This document shows positions 1-6,491 of a stretch of 19,869 nt of DNA, in pieces. The stretch is from Clostridia bacterium. GTDB taxonomy: Bacteria; Bacillota; Clostridia; Christensenellales; Borkfalkiaceae. The number at the start of each line of letters is the position of its first letter. The stretch's first letter is position 1. The notes under the pieces were generated by a model. The model ran no database searches. It worked only from the letters and a program-made list of their open reading frames with translations, and was not told the DNA's origin. The stretch spans positions 1 to 19,869 of the forward strand of contig CAAGAM010000205.1 of the NCBI GenBank assembly GCA_900767815.1, given 5' to 3'. The position numbers and the translations under genes are program-made.

Positions 1-1
1 C

Positions 2-109
2 GGCATAATGATAAAAATAAACGGAATAGCGGACGGCGCGAAGGTGTACGTCAGCGATTTGGCTTTAAACGGAATAAAAACTTACCGAAAAATGCGCGTC
101 CCCGCGTAA
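2..109 (+). CDS. 3' end of an unidentified protein (partial)
   Basis: An open frame enters from the left edge and stops at TAA 107-109, giving 35 residues that end in KMRVPA. The residues look protein-like, with an INGIADGAKVYVSDL stretch that could be a beta-rich C-terminus. No family can be named from so short a tail. A strong intrinsic terminator about 75 bases downstream (184-223) fits the end of a plus-strand transcription unit here. The frame could still be spurious because only one edge is visible. Confidence 0.4.
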   Translation, partial: GIMIKINGIADGAKVYVSDLALNGIKTYRKMRVPA

Positions 110-183
110 ATCTGTTTCATACATATCATAACTAAATCGAATTTAATGAAAACGAGCGTAAAAGATAGATATTGAATATAATA

Positions 184-223
184 AAAACGGTGTAAACGCG
201 GGTTGCGATTACACCGTTTTTTT
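184..223 (+). terminator. intrinsic terminator of the left-edge gene
   Basis: A perfect 12-bp stem pairs AAAACGGTGTAA (184-195) with TTACACCGTTTT (209-220) around a 13-base loop, and ends in a run of seven T (217-223). It lies downstream of the partial gene on the plus strand. The A-run on its left side means it could also work on the minus strand, but the permease stop is about 210 bases away. Confidence 0.8.
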
Positions 224-234
224 GCTAAAAAGTT

Positions 235-254
235 TGATTAAACGACTTATAGGC
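235..254 (+). repeat. dispersed intergenic repeat, copy A
   Basis: This is the most diverged copy of a repeat found five times in the window. It reads TGATTAAACGACTTATAGGC, with CGACTTATAG intact. It is followed about 14 bases later by a GTTATT stretch that lines up with GGTAATT or GTTAATC in other copies. It lies just downstream of a terminator. The rest of this gap (110-430) holds the terminator and nothing else I can identify. I found no convincing terminator for the permease. Confidence 0.6.
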
Positions 255-430
255 TTACTTTCGGTTGTTATTCAAGCAGCCGACGGAAACCTTGGCAGAA
301 CCCGATTTTCAGGCGTTGCCTGTGTTTGAGTCGTTTTCTGTGCCTTGTCTGTTTCTCCGCGTGCATGAAGCGGCATCCGTGTCAGACGGGGAAGAGAAAC
401 GTTGCGATATATTTTAGTAATTTAAAACTA

Positions 431-1876
431 TCAGTGAGTAAGGAAGAACATCGCGAGGAACAAAATCGTGATGATCCACGTTCCGATTTTGATTTCCGTA
501 ACTTTGCCCGAGAATAATTTGATTACGAGATAGGATATAAGTCCGAAAGCTATTCCGTAAGAAATGTTATACGTGAACGGCATCATCGCCATCGTTAAAA
601 ACGCGGGAACGGATACGGAAACGTCCGACCAGTCGATGTCTTTTACGCTGCCCATCATAAGTACGCCGACGTAAACGAGCGCCGCGCCGTAAGCGTAAGC
701 GGGGATGAGTTTTGCAAGCGGAGCAAAGAAGAGAGCAAGCAGGAATGCGGCTGCGGTTATAAGCGAGGTAAAGCCCGTTTTTCCGCCTGCGGCAACGCCC
801 GCCGAGGATTCTACGAAAGTTGTTACCGTGGAAGTGCCGAGAACCGCGCCCGTGCAGGTTGCAACGGCGTCGGCAAGCATAGCTTTGTTCATATTTGGAA
901 CTTCAAGTTCGCCGTTTTCGCCGGCTACAAGCAGATTTCCGCCGCGGCACGCGCCGTATACAGTTCCCATCGTGTCGAACATATCGACCATGCAGAACGC
1001 GAGAGCCGTCGTTATAAAGAGGATAACGAGTCCGCCGACGGAGTTTCCGTCTTTAGCGAGATATGCGGAAAAATCAAAGCCCTGAGTGAATACCTTTCCG
1101 AACGTTTCGGTGCCGAACGCCGCGAAGGGTTTTAAAGGGTTGAACGAGAACGTGTCGCCGAAGTTGTTGTAAAATCCCGGTACGGTCACGCCTAAAAGAT
1201 AGTAAAGAGCGGTTCCGCCGAGGATTCCCCAAAGGATAGAGCCTTTAACTTTTTTATGCGAAAGCACGGCGATGAGCAAAATAGAGATAACCGCAACGAT
1301 AAGCGGCATTACTTTATCCCACGTCGTACCGTTGAAAAGGTTGAACGAAGCGAGCGTAACGCCTGTGGAAGCGTCGGGAATAACAAGTTTCGCATCCTGC
1401 AAGCCCAAAAACGCTATAAATAAGCCGATACCTGCGGGAATAGCCGCTTTAACGGCAGACGGTATGGCTTCGAAAATGATTTTTCTAAGCCCCGTAACCG
1501 TGAGAATTACGAAAATAAGTCCGTCTAAAAGGACAAAGACAAGCGCGTTTGCATAAGTGAAGCCGAGCGTGAAGCAAACGGTATACACGAAAAACGCGTT
1601 AAGACCCATTCCGGGAGCCTGAGCAAGCGGAAGGTTTGCCATAAGCCCTATAAGGACTGTGCCGATAACCGCGGAAAGAGCGGTGGTGACGTACATCGCG
1701 TCAAACGATACGCCCTCTAAAGCCGAGAACATGCCCGAGTTAACGACGAGTATGTACGCCATTGCGAGGAAGGTTGTAAGACCGGCGATGATTTCCGTTT
1801 TTATCGACGAGCCTTTTTCGGTTATACGAAACTTTCTGTCGAAAAACGAAGTTTTCTTCTGTTCGATATTTTCCAT
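431..1876 (-). CDS. NCS2/AzgA-family purine (hypoxanthine/guanine) permease
   Basis: This is a 481-residue polytopic membrane protein of the nucleobase:cation symporter-2 family, AzgA/PbuG/PbuO branch (COG2252), which imports purine bases using the ion gradient. The N-terminal region carries the typical sequence TEIIAGLTTFLAMAYILVVN, followed by the family motif AQAPGMGLNAFF near residue 87. Later comes DMFDTMGTVYG and a stretch around STVTTFVESSAG, also typical of the branch. About 12 hydrophobic segments can be seen, and the length matches the family. The ATG at 1876 has an AGGAGA ribosome site at 1882-1887. The gene is monocistronic and divergent from a small peptide gene. Hypoxanthine/guanine versus adenine preference cannot be decided from sequence alone. 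I see no purine riboswitch in the leader. Confidence 0.92.
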   Translation of the reverse strand: MENIEQKKTSFFDRKFRITEKGSSIKTEIIAGLTTFLAMAYILVVNSGMFSALEGVSFDAMYVTTALSAVIGTVLIGLMANLPLAQAPGMGLNAFFVYTVCFTLGFTYANALVFVLLDGLIFVILTVTGLRKIIFEAIPSAVKAAIPAGIGLFIAFLGLQDAKLVIPDASTGVTLASFNLFNGTTWDKVMPLIVAVISILLIAVLSHKKVKGSILWGILGGTALYYLLGVTVPGFYNNFGDTFSFNPLKPFAAFGTETFGKVFTQGFDFSAYLAKDGNSVGGLVILFITTALAFCMVDMFDTMGTVYGACRGGNLLVAGENGELEVPNMNKAMLADAVATCTGAVLGTSTVTTFVESSAGVAAGGKTGFTSLITAAAFLLALFFAPLAKLIPAYAYGAALVYVGVLMMGSVKDIDWSDVSVSVPAFLTMAMMPFTYNISYGIAFGLISYLVIKLFSGKVTEIKIGTWIITILFLAMFFLTH

Positions 1877-1893
1877 AAATATCTCCTTATTTT

Positions 1894-1909
1894 CCGCGGA
1901 ATTCCGCGG
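1894..1909. promoter_or_regulatory. perfect 16-bp palindrome in the permease leader
   Basis: CCGCGGAATTCCGCGG is a perfect palindrome lying between the predicted transcription start (about 1925) and the ribosome site of the permease. The position suits a repressor operator, or a hairpin near the ribosome site. No purine-repressor consensus was recognised, so the role is inferred from position only. Confidence 0.45.
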
Positions 1910-1931
1910 TTTTTATCAAAACAACATATCT

Positions 1932-1960
1932 ATTGTAGCCTCTTAAAACAATTTTGTCAA
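1932..1960 (-). promoter_or_regulatory. sigma-A type promoter of the permease
   Basis: On the minus strand a perfect -35 TTGACA (1960-1955) is followed by a 17-base spacer and a -10 TACAAT (1937-1932), five of six matches to consensus. Transcription would start near 1925, giving a leader of about 50 bases that contains the 1894-1909 palindrome. Confidence 0.75.
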
Positions 1961-2042
1961 CGCCTTTGGCATACATTACGGTTTTTTGAGCGATTTACCC
2001 CTTTAAAATCCGAAAAAACTTAATTCGAGGAGATTTTGCAAA

Positions 2043-2147
2043 ATGAAAGAGAACCGGAACAAGCCTTTATTGACGATAATATATTTTGAAAATAAGGATA
2101 TCGTTACTAAATCCGATGAGAATATAGGTGAATGGACGAATCCGTAA
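2043..2147 (+). CDS. small peptide of 34 residues (unnamed family)
   Basis: The ATG at 2043 is preceded by a GAGGAG ribosome site (2027-2032), and the frame runs to TAA at 2145-2147. The peptide starts MKENRNKPLLTIIYFEN, continues with KDIVTKSD, and ends with WTNP. Its pattern, a basic start, then KPxLxIIxFExxDIVTxS, resembles short unannotated peptides that I recall seeing in Clostridia, with a central hydrophobic/aromatic strand and a polar tail. That resemblance is from memory and has not been searched. An intrinsic terminator follows 55 bases downstream (2202-2234), making this a self-contained unit between two minus-strand genes. No signal peptide is obvious and there is no cysteine. No modification enzyme or transporter lies next to it, so I propose no function. 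Confidence 0.6.
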   Translation: MKENRNKPLLTIIYFENKDIVTKSDENIGEWTNP

Positions 2148-2201
2148 ACAAGAACATAATAATATAATTGAAACTCAGCGTATTGAGGGGTAAAAAGGGC
2201 G

Positions 2202-2234
2202 AAAAGCAGTCGTTTTAAAAGGCGGCTGCTTTTT
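2202..2234 (+). terminator. intrinsic terminator after the small peptide gene
   Basis: The stem pairs AAAAGCAGTCG (2202-2212) with CGGCTGCTTTT (2223-2233), with one G-T pair, a 10-base loop and five T at 2230-2234. It has plus-strand polarity, and the only plus-strand gene just upstream is the 34-residue peptide. Confidence 0.75.
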
Positions 2235-2240
2235 GACGTG

Positions 2241-2298
2241 AAAATTCAAATCGCGGGAATTATAAATTGGAAAATTACAAATCTGAAATTTGCAAATC
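2241..2298. repeat. three imperfect copies of AAAATTxCAAATC
   Basis: AAAATTCAAATC (2241-2252), AAAATTACAAATC (2271-2283) and AAATTTGCAAATC (2286-2298) lie in the gap between the peptide terminator and the tyrS terminator. No gene is visible in 2235-2410. The copies are short and AT-rich, so chance or decayed sequence is possible. Confidence 0.35.
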
Positions 2299-2340
2299 GG
2301 GTTTCCGCCCGAAAGCGGTTGTTACTGATACAAAAACAGC

Positions 2341-2360
2341 CGATAATCGACTTATAGCGC
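2341..2360 (+). repeat. dispersed intergenic repeat, copy B
   Basis: CGATAATCGACTTATAGCGC matches copy C at 16 consecutive bases (GATAATCGACTTATAG). It is followed by GGTAATT at 2371-2377, equally spaced in copy C. It lies between the small-peptide unit and the tyrS terminator. Confidence 0.75.
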
Positions 2361-2409
2361 GGTATTTGCGTGGTAATTGGCGTGCGAAAACAAAACCCCG
2401 ACGCAAAGA

Positions 2410-2454
2410 AAAAACCGACCTTTAACTCGCGGTGCGATTTAAAGGTCGGTTTTT
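2410..2454. terminator. tyrS terminator, probably bidirectional
   Basis: A 16-bp perfect stem pairs 2410-2425 (AAAAACCGACCTTTAA) with 2439-2454, around a 13-base loop. Read on the minus strand it starts 17 bases after the tyrS stop and ends in a T-run. The symmetrical A/T flanks would let it act on both strands. Confidence 0.85.
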
Positions 2455-2470
2455 AAACGTTGTTTTAGGC

Positions 2471-3676
2471 TTAAAGTTTAACGTTTATATGAACTTTTTT
2501 GCCTTTGTGAAGGATAAAGCTTCCTTTTGCTTTCACCTCGGGGGAGAGGGTGAGATCGTTTACGGTGAGTTTGGTTTCGTCTATCGAAACTCCGCCGCCT
2601 TCTACGAGCCTTCTCGCTTCGCCTTTTGATTTAGCTACGCCCGCGCCTACCATAATGTCGAGAATATTGTCGGTGCCGTTCGCTTCGTATGAGGGCATGT
2701 CCTCGGCATTGCCGCCGAACGCGGCTTTTGCCTGTTTTCTCGCCTGTTCGGCTTTTTCTTCGCCGTGAACGAGCTTGGTAACTTCGTATGCAAGCCTTTC
2801 TTTCGCGGCGTTCATTCTTTCGTCGTTATATTTTGTGAGTTCGGCGATTTCGTCCATGTCCATGAATGTTAAAAGACGCATACACTCGGCAACCTTACAG
2901 TCTTCAACGTTGCGGAAATACTGATAAAAATCGTAAACGGGGCATTTGTTTTCGTCGAGCCAGAGCGCGCCTTTCTGGGTTTTGCCCATTTTCTTGCCTT
3001 CGCTGTTTAAAAGAAGCGTGCAGGTTAAGCAGTAAGCGTCTTTCTGCTCCTTTCTGCGGATGAGGTCTACGCCCGCGAGCATGTTCGACCACTGGTCGTC
3101 GCCGCCCACTTCGAGTGAGCAGCCGTATTCGCGGTTCAAATGCAAAAAGTCGTAACCCTGCATGAGCATGTAGTTAAACTCGAAGAAGGTAAGCCCCTTT
3201 TCCATTCTCTGCTTGAAACATTCCGCCGTAAGCATTTTGTTTACGGAGAAATAAACGCCGATATCGCGCAGGAAGTTTATATAATTAAGATCTAAAAGCC
3301 AGTCTGCATTATTGGCGATGATCGCGCCGTTTTCGCCCTCGAAATTTATAAAGCGGGACATCTGATTTTTAAAGCACGCGATGTTGTGGTCGATAGTTTC
3401 TCTCGTCATCATCTGGCGCATATCCGACCTTCCCGAAGGATCGCCGATCATACCCGTGCCGCCGCCGAAAAGCGCGATGGGTCTGTGTCCGTATCGCTGC
3501 ATCCATGCCATTGCCATTATCGGAATATAGTGTCCGATATGAAGGCTGTCCGCCGTCGGGTCGAAGCCGACGTAGAACGTAACGCTTTCGGTTCCGAGCT
3601 TTTTCCTTAAATCGTCGCCGTAAACGGTTTGTTTGATGAATCCGCGTTCCTCTAAAACGTCCATTACGTTTTTCAT
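2471..3676 (-). CDS. tyrS: tyrosyl-tRNA synthetase
   Basis: This class I aminoacyl-tRNA synthetase charges tRNA-Tyr with tyrosine in the cytoplasm. The 401 residues match the usual bacterial TyrRS length. The HIGH signature is intact at residues 46-49 within VGFDPTADSLHIGH. The tyrosine pocket motif GGDDQW is at 191-196, and the KMSKS-type loop reads KMGKT at 229-233, as is common for TyrRS. The C-terminal part, from about residue 335, is an S4-type RNA-binding domain. The ATG at 3676 gives the usual N-terminus and has a modest GAGGT ribosome site. The gene is transcribed alone from the promoter at 3775-3803. Many Firmicutes regulate tyrS with a T-box leader, but I find none in this roughly 95-base leader. 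Confidence 0.97.
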   Translation of the reverse strand: MKNVMDVLEERGFIKQTVYGDDLRKKLGTESVTFYVGFDPTADSLHIGHYIPIMAMAWMQRYGHRPIALFGGGTGMIGDPSGRSDMRQMMTRETIDHNIACFKNQMSRFINFEGENGAIIANNADWLLDLNYINFLRDIGVYFSVNKMLTAECFKQRMEKGLTFFEFNYMLMQGYDFLHLNREYGCSLEVGGDDQWSNMLAGVDLIRRKEQKDAYCLTCTLLLNSEGKKMGKTQKGALWLDENKCPVYDFYQYFRNVEDCKVAECMRLLTFMDMDEIAELTKYNDERMNAAKERLAYEVTKLVHGEEKAEQARKQAKAAFGGNAEDMPSYEANGTDNILDIMVGAGVAKSKGEARRLVEGGGVSIDETKLTVNDLTLSPEVKAKGSFILHKGKKVHINVKL

Positions 3677-3774
3677 GTTTTCTTACCTCGTTTTATCTTT
3701 CGGACCAAGCATTCCGCTTATGTCTCGAATAGTTGTTTTAAGCCGCGGAAGGGAAAACCCGCCCGCCGATTTCT

Positions 3775-3803
3775 ATTCTATCATTAAAACATTATAAAAG
3801 CAA
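3775..3803 (-). promoter_or_regulatory. probable tyrS promoter
   Basis: On the minus strand TTGCTT (3803-3798), a 17-base spacer and TAGAAT (3780-3775) form a plausible sigma-A promoter. Transcription would start near 3768, about 90 bases before the ATG. Confidence 0.55.
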
Positions 3804-3836
3804 GCAAAAAATCTTAAAATTATGCTTAAATAATAA

Positions 3837-3865
3837 TTGTAAAATTTTTTTCGATATGCTATAAT
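3837..3865 (+). promoter_or_regulatory. promoter of the NifU-like/GGGtGRT operon
   Basis: TTGTAA (3837-3842), a 17-base spacer and a perfect -10 TATAAT (3860-3865) preceded by TGC (extended -10). Transcription would start near 3872. The promoter is back-to-back with the tyrS promoter. Confidence 0.75.
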
Positions 3866-3878
3866 AGACACGGACAAA

Positions 3879-3906
3879 CGCCGAACGGCTTATCGGCGCG
3901 TTTTTT
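3879..3906 (+). promoter_or_regulatory. terminator-like hairpin in the operon leader (possible attenuator)
   Basis: CGCCGA (3879-3884) pairs with TCGGCG (3893-3898), followed by CG and six T (3901-3906). It starts only about 7 bases after the predicted transcript start and ends before the ribosome site (3921-3925). That makes it a candidate attenuator for the downstream operon. An alternative short pairing GCCG/CGGC (3880-3889) overlaps the left arm. No ligand-binding fold was recognised. Confidence 0.5.
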
Positions 3907-3932
3907 ACCGAAAAAAATCTGGAGGAATATTT

Positions 3933-4625
3933 ATGCAATATTCAAACGAAGTTAAGGATATGGTTTGCGTTGCGAAGGGTCCTAAGCATGGTCCCGCTCC
4001 CATCCCCGAAGAAGGGCTTTGGGTTGAAGCTAAACAGATCACCGACATCAGCGGCTTTACCCACGGCGTGGGTTGGTGCGCTCCTCAGCAAGGCGCGTGC
4101 AAGCTTTCGCTCAACGTTAAAAAAGGCGTTATCGAAGAAGCTTTAGTCGAAACCATCGGATGCTCGGGTATGACTCACTCGGCGGCTATGGCTTCCGAAA
4201 TCCTTCCCGGAAAGACTATTCTGGAAGCATTGAACACCGACCTTGTATGCGACGCTATCAACACCGCTATGAGAGAATTGTTTTTACAGATCGTTTACGG
4301 TCGTACTCAGTCGGCTTATTCCGATGACGGGCTCGTAATCGGCGCAGGTCTCGAAGACCTCGGAAAGGGTCTCCGCTCGCAGGTCGGAACTATGTACGGA
4401 ACCAAGGAAAAGGGTACGAGATACCTCGAAATGGCTGAAGGCTACGTAACGAGAATGGCTCTCGACGAAGATATGCAGGTTATCGGTTACGAGTTTGTTT
4501 CGCTCGGCAAAATGACCGATTTCATCAAGAAAGGTCTCACCCCCAACGAAGCATACGAAAAAGCCAAGGGTCACTACGGCAGATTCGAAAACGCTTATAA
4601 ATACATCGATCCCAGAAAGGAATAA
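3933..4625 (+). CDS. NifU/IscU-like iron-sulfur scaffold protein (GGGtGRT-associated)
   Basis: This 230-residue protein contains an IscU/NifU-N-like region around residues 55-125. It includes LVETIGCSGMTHSAAMASEI and a GKTILEAL stretch similar to the GKTxEEA part of U-type scaffolds. Cysteines are at 12, 49, 56, 77 and 106. C49, C56, C77 and C106 could bind a cluster or zinc, but the ligand set is not proven. The protein is longer than IscU, with a roughly 100-residue C-terminal extension ending in YKYIDPRKE. In Clostridia this type is annotated as an Fe-S assembly scaffold and sits directly before a GGGtGRT gene, as here (12-base gap). GGAGG at 3921-3925 supports ATG 3933. Its real partner and recipient proteins are unknown. 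Confidence 0.8.
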   Translation: MQYSNEVKDMVCVAKGPKHGPAPIPEEGLWVEAKQITDISGFTHGVGWCAPQQGACKLSLNVKKGVIEEALVETIGCSGMTHSAAMASEILPGKTILEALNTDLVCDAINTAMRELFLQIVYGRTQSAYSDDGLVIGAGLEDLGKGLRSQVGTMYGTKEKGTRYLEMAEGYVTRMALDEDMQVIGYEFVSLGKMTDFIKKGLTPNEAYEKAKGHYGRFENAYKYIDPRKE

Positions 4626-4637
4626 GGAGAAGAAGAA

Positions 4638-5639
4638 ATGGCTTTATTTGAAGGATATGAAAGAAGAATTGACAAGATCAATGCTACTTTGAAAGAATAC
4701 GGCATTTCTTCCGTCGAAGAATGCAAAGAAATCTGCCTTGCTCACGGCGTCGATTGCGACGATATCGTGAGAAGCACTCAGCCTATCTGCTTTGAAAACG
4801 CCGTCTGGGCGTACACCGTAGGCGCGGCTATCGCTATAAAGAGCGGAGCTAAAAAGGCTGCGGAAGCGGCGGCTAAAATCGGCGTAGGTTTGCAGTCGTT
4901 CTGTATTCCCGGCTCGGTTGCGGAAAACAGAAAAGTAGGTCTCGGCCACGGAAACCTCGGCGCGATGCTCCTTTCCGACGATACCGATTGCTTCTGCTTC
5001 TTAGCTGGTCACGAATCGTTCGCGGCTGCGGAAGGCGCAATCAAAATCGCGCTTAACGCTAACACCGTAAGAACCAAACCCTTAAGAGTTATTCTTAACG
5101 GCCTCGGCAAAGACGCGGCTATGATTATTTCGAGAATCAACGGTTTCACTTACGTAGAAACTACGTTCGATCCTTACACCGAAAAGGTTACCGTCGTTTA
5201 CGAAAAACCGTATTCGGACGGACCCAGAGCAAAGGATAAATGCTACGGCGCGGATAACGTTCCCGAAGGCGTTGCGATCATGAAGCTCGAAAACGTTATG
5301 GTTTCGATAACCGGTAACTCGACCAACCCCACGAGATTCCAGCACCCCGTTGCGGGAACTTACAAGAAGTGGTGCGTCGAAAACGGCAAGAAGTATTTCT
5401 CCGTTGCATCTGGCGGCGGCACGGGCAGAACTCTTCACCCCGACAACATGGCTGCGGGTCCTTCTTCTTACGGCATGACCGATACGATGGGCAGAATGCA
5501 TTCCGATGCGCAGTTCGCAGGTTCGTCTTCCGTTCCCGCGCACGTCGAGATGATGGGTCTTATCGGTATGGGTAACAACCCGATGGTAGGAGCTACCGTT
5601 GCGGTTGCGGTTGCCGTCGAAAAGGCTATGAATAAATAA
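4638..5639 (+). CDS. GGGtGRT family protein
   Basis: This 333-residue protein carries the signature that names its family, GGGTGRT at residues 259-265, followed by LHPDNMAAGPSSYGMTDTMG. The N-terminal part has cysteines in VEECKEICLAHGVDCDD, and the middle is alanine/glycine-rich, with SGAKKAAEAAAKIG and a histidine-containing GLGHGNLGAMLLSDD. No membrane segment or signal peptide is visible, so it is probably cytoplasmic. AAGGAG at 4624-4629 supports ATG 4638. It is the second gene of an operon with the NifU-like protein and is closed by a hairpin at 5686-5716. The family is well conserved in anaerobic bacteria but its biochemical role is not established to my knowledge. A link to Fe-S chemistry is inferred from the neighbour. 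Confidence 0.9.
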   Translation: MALFEGYERRIDKINATLKEYGISSVEECKEICLAHGVDCDDIVRSTQPICFENAVWAYTVGAAIAIKSGAKKAAEAAAKIGVGLQSFCIPGSVAENRKVGLGHGNLGAMLLSDDTDCFCFLAGHESFAAAEGAIKIALNANTVRTKPLRVILNGLGKDAAMIISRINGFTYVETTFDPYTEKVTVVYEKPYSDGPRAKDKCYGADNVPEGVAIMKLENVMVSITGNSTNPTRFQHPVAGTYKKWCVENGKKYFSVASGGGTGRTLHPDNMAAGPSSYGMTDTMGRMHSDAQFAGSSSVPAHVEMMGLIGMGNNPMVGATVAVAVAVEKAMNK

Positions 5640-5649
5640 TAATAAATAA

Positions 5650-5686
5650 TCCGAATCGGCTATAACGGTAAACTGTCCGAATCGGC
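5650..5686. repeat. 11-base direct repeat TCCGAATCGGC (two copies)
   Basis: TCCGAATCGGC occurs at 5650-5660 and 5676-5686, 26 bases apart, just after the GGGtGRT stop. Each copy contains the near-palindrome CCGAATCGG. The second copy runs directly into the terminator stem. Confidence 0.5.
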
Positions 5687-5716
5687 GCGGCGCGCGGGAT
5701 TTTTCCGCGCGCCGCG
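5686..5716 (+). terminator. GC-rich terminator-like hairpin after the GGGtGRT gene
   Basis: A perfect 12-bp stem pairs CGCGGCGCGCGG (5686-5697) with CCGCGCGCCGCG (5705-5716) around a 7-base loop. The tail ATTTATATT is only moderately T-rich, so the hairpin may stabilise the 3' end as much as terminate. Confidence 0.6.
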
Positions 5717-5793
5717 ATTTATATTGCGTTCCGAAAGTTGAAATAAAGATTGCCCGCATGTCGGCAATCGACGTGATTAACAATGAAAAGCGG

Positions 5794-5812
5794 GGCTATA
5801 AGTCGATTATTG
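5794..5812 (-). repeat. dispersed intergenic repeat, copy D
   Basis: Read on the minus strand this is CAATAATCGACTTATAGCC, then CCGCTTTTC and GTTAATC, matching copies B and C beyond the core. It lies between the GGGtGRT terminator and the Dabb gene promoter, about 40 bases upstream of that -35 box. Confidence 0.75.
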
Positions 5813-5853
5813 CTTGTTTTTAGTGCTTATTGCGATGTTTTGCGGGTTGTTGT

Positions 5854-5882
5854 TTGCATTTTTTTTCGAAGTGTGATATAAT
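5854..5882 (+). promoter_or_regulatory. promoter of the Dabb-domain gene
   Basis: TTGCAT (5854-5859), a 17-base spacer and a perfect TATAAT (5877-5882) with TG one base before it (extended -10). Transcription would start near 5889, leaving a leader of about 24 bases with GGAGG at 5902-5906. Confidence 0.75.
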
Positions 5883-5912
5883 TTTACTATATTTAATTTC
5901 GGGAGGTATAAA

Positions 5913-6197
5913 ATGATAAAACATATCGTGATGTGGAAATTTAAGGAAGGCACGGAAGAAAAGACCGAGGAGTTTTTAACCGGGCTGAAAGCGTTGAACG
6001 GGCAGATCGACGTTATCCGTTCGATGGAAGTGGGGAAAAACGAGCTTGAAAAGAACGATTGCGGAGCGGTGCTTATTGCAACGTTCGACAGTTTCGAAGA
6101 TCTCGAAAAATATAAAACCGACCCGAGGCACGTCGCAGTTTCGAAGCTTTGCAAGGAAATCAGAGAGTCGAGGCATGCCGTCGATTTCGAATTCTGA
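5913..6197 (+). CDS. Dabb-domain (stress-responsive alpha/beta barrel) protein
   Basis: This 94-residue protein fits the Dabb (dimeric alpha/beta barrel) fold. It opens with MIKHIVMWKFKEGTEEKTEEF, has a central strand with VGKNELEKNDCGAVLIATFDS, and ends with the family-type YKTDPRHVAVSKLCKEI region. Members are small homodimeric cytoplasmic proteins of mostly unknown function, some linked to stress and some to polyketide cyclisation. The gene has its own strong promoter and a GGGAGG ribosome site 6 bases from the ATG. It appears to be monocistronic. I cannot name a substrate. The family call is firm because length and motif order agree. Confidence 0.88.
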   Translation: MIKHIVMWKFKEGTEEKTEEFLTGLKALNGQIDVIRSMEVGKNELEKNDCGAVLIATFDSFEDLEKYKTDPRHVAVSKLCKEIRESRHAVDFEF

Positions 6198-6317
6198 TTT
6201 TTATTGCGGATAAAGCTTTTTTCGGCTCAAAATCGGGTTTTTTGTCATTTTGCGGCACGGTTTTAATCGTATACGGTTAAAATTTGGAAAAAGAAAATAA
6301 AAATAGGTCTCGTATAA

Positions 6318-6346
6318 TTGTTTTTTACGATAAAATATAGTAGAAT
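6318..6346 (+). promoter_or_regulatory. probable promoter of the envelope-glycan operon
   Basis: TTGTTT (6318-6323), a 17-base spacer and TAGAAT (6341-6346). The predicted start near 6353 leaves a long leader of about 140 bases before ATG 6492. The leader contains short inverted repeats, for example GCTTCC/GGAAGC flanking 6455-6480. I recognise no known riboswitch in it. Confidence 0.55.
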
Positions 6347-6491
6347 AACTTAGCGCGGTTATAATTATATTTTGTCGCGAAGAAAACCGGAGGGTTAACC
6401 TTGCGGGATTAAGACGAAAAACGATAACCTTGTAATACAATTTTTGTAGGGCTTCCCGCCGGACGGCTGAAAATCGGAAGCGGGTATAAAC

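Noticed and set aside
326..517. 63-codon plus-strand frame near the permease 3' end
   Set aside because: It has no ribosome site, overlaps the permease coding region and shows no conserved pattern.
1877..2040. Purine riboswitch upstream of the permease
   Set aside because: No conserved loop sequences of the purine aptamer are present. The predicted leader is only about 50 bases.
3677..3770. T-box leader upstream of tyrS
   Set aside because: The conserved T-box antiterminator sequence is absent on the minus strand and the predicted leader is under 100 bases, too short for a T-box.
5082..5783. 233-codon open frame on the minus strand over the GGGtGRT gene
   Set aside because: It is antisense to a clearly recognised gene and lacks protein-family features.
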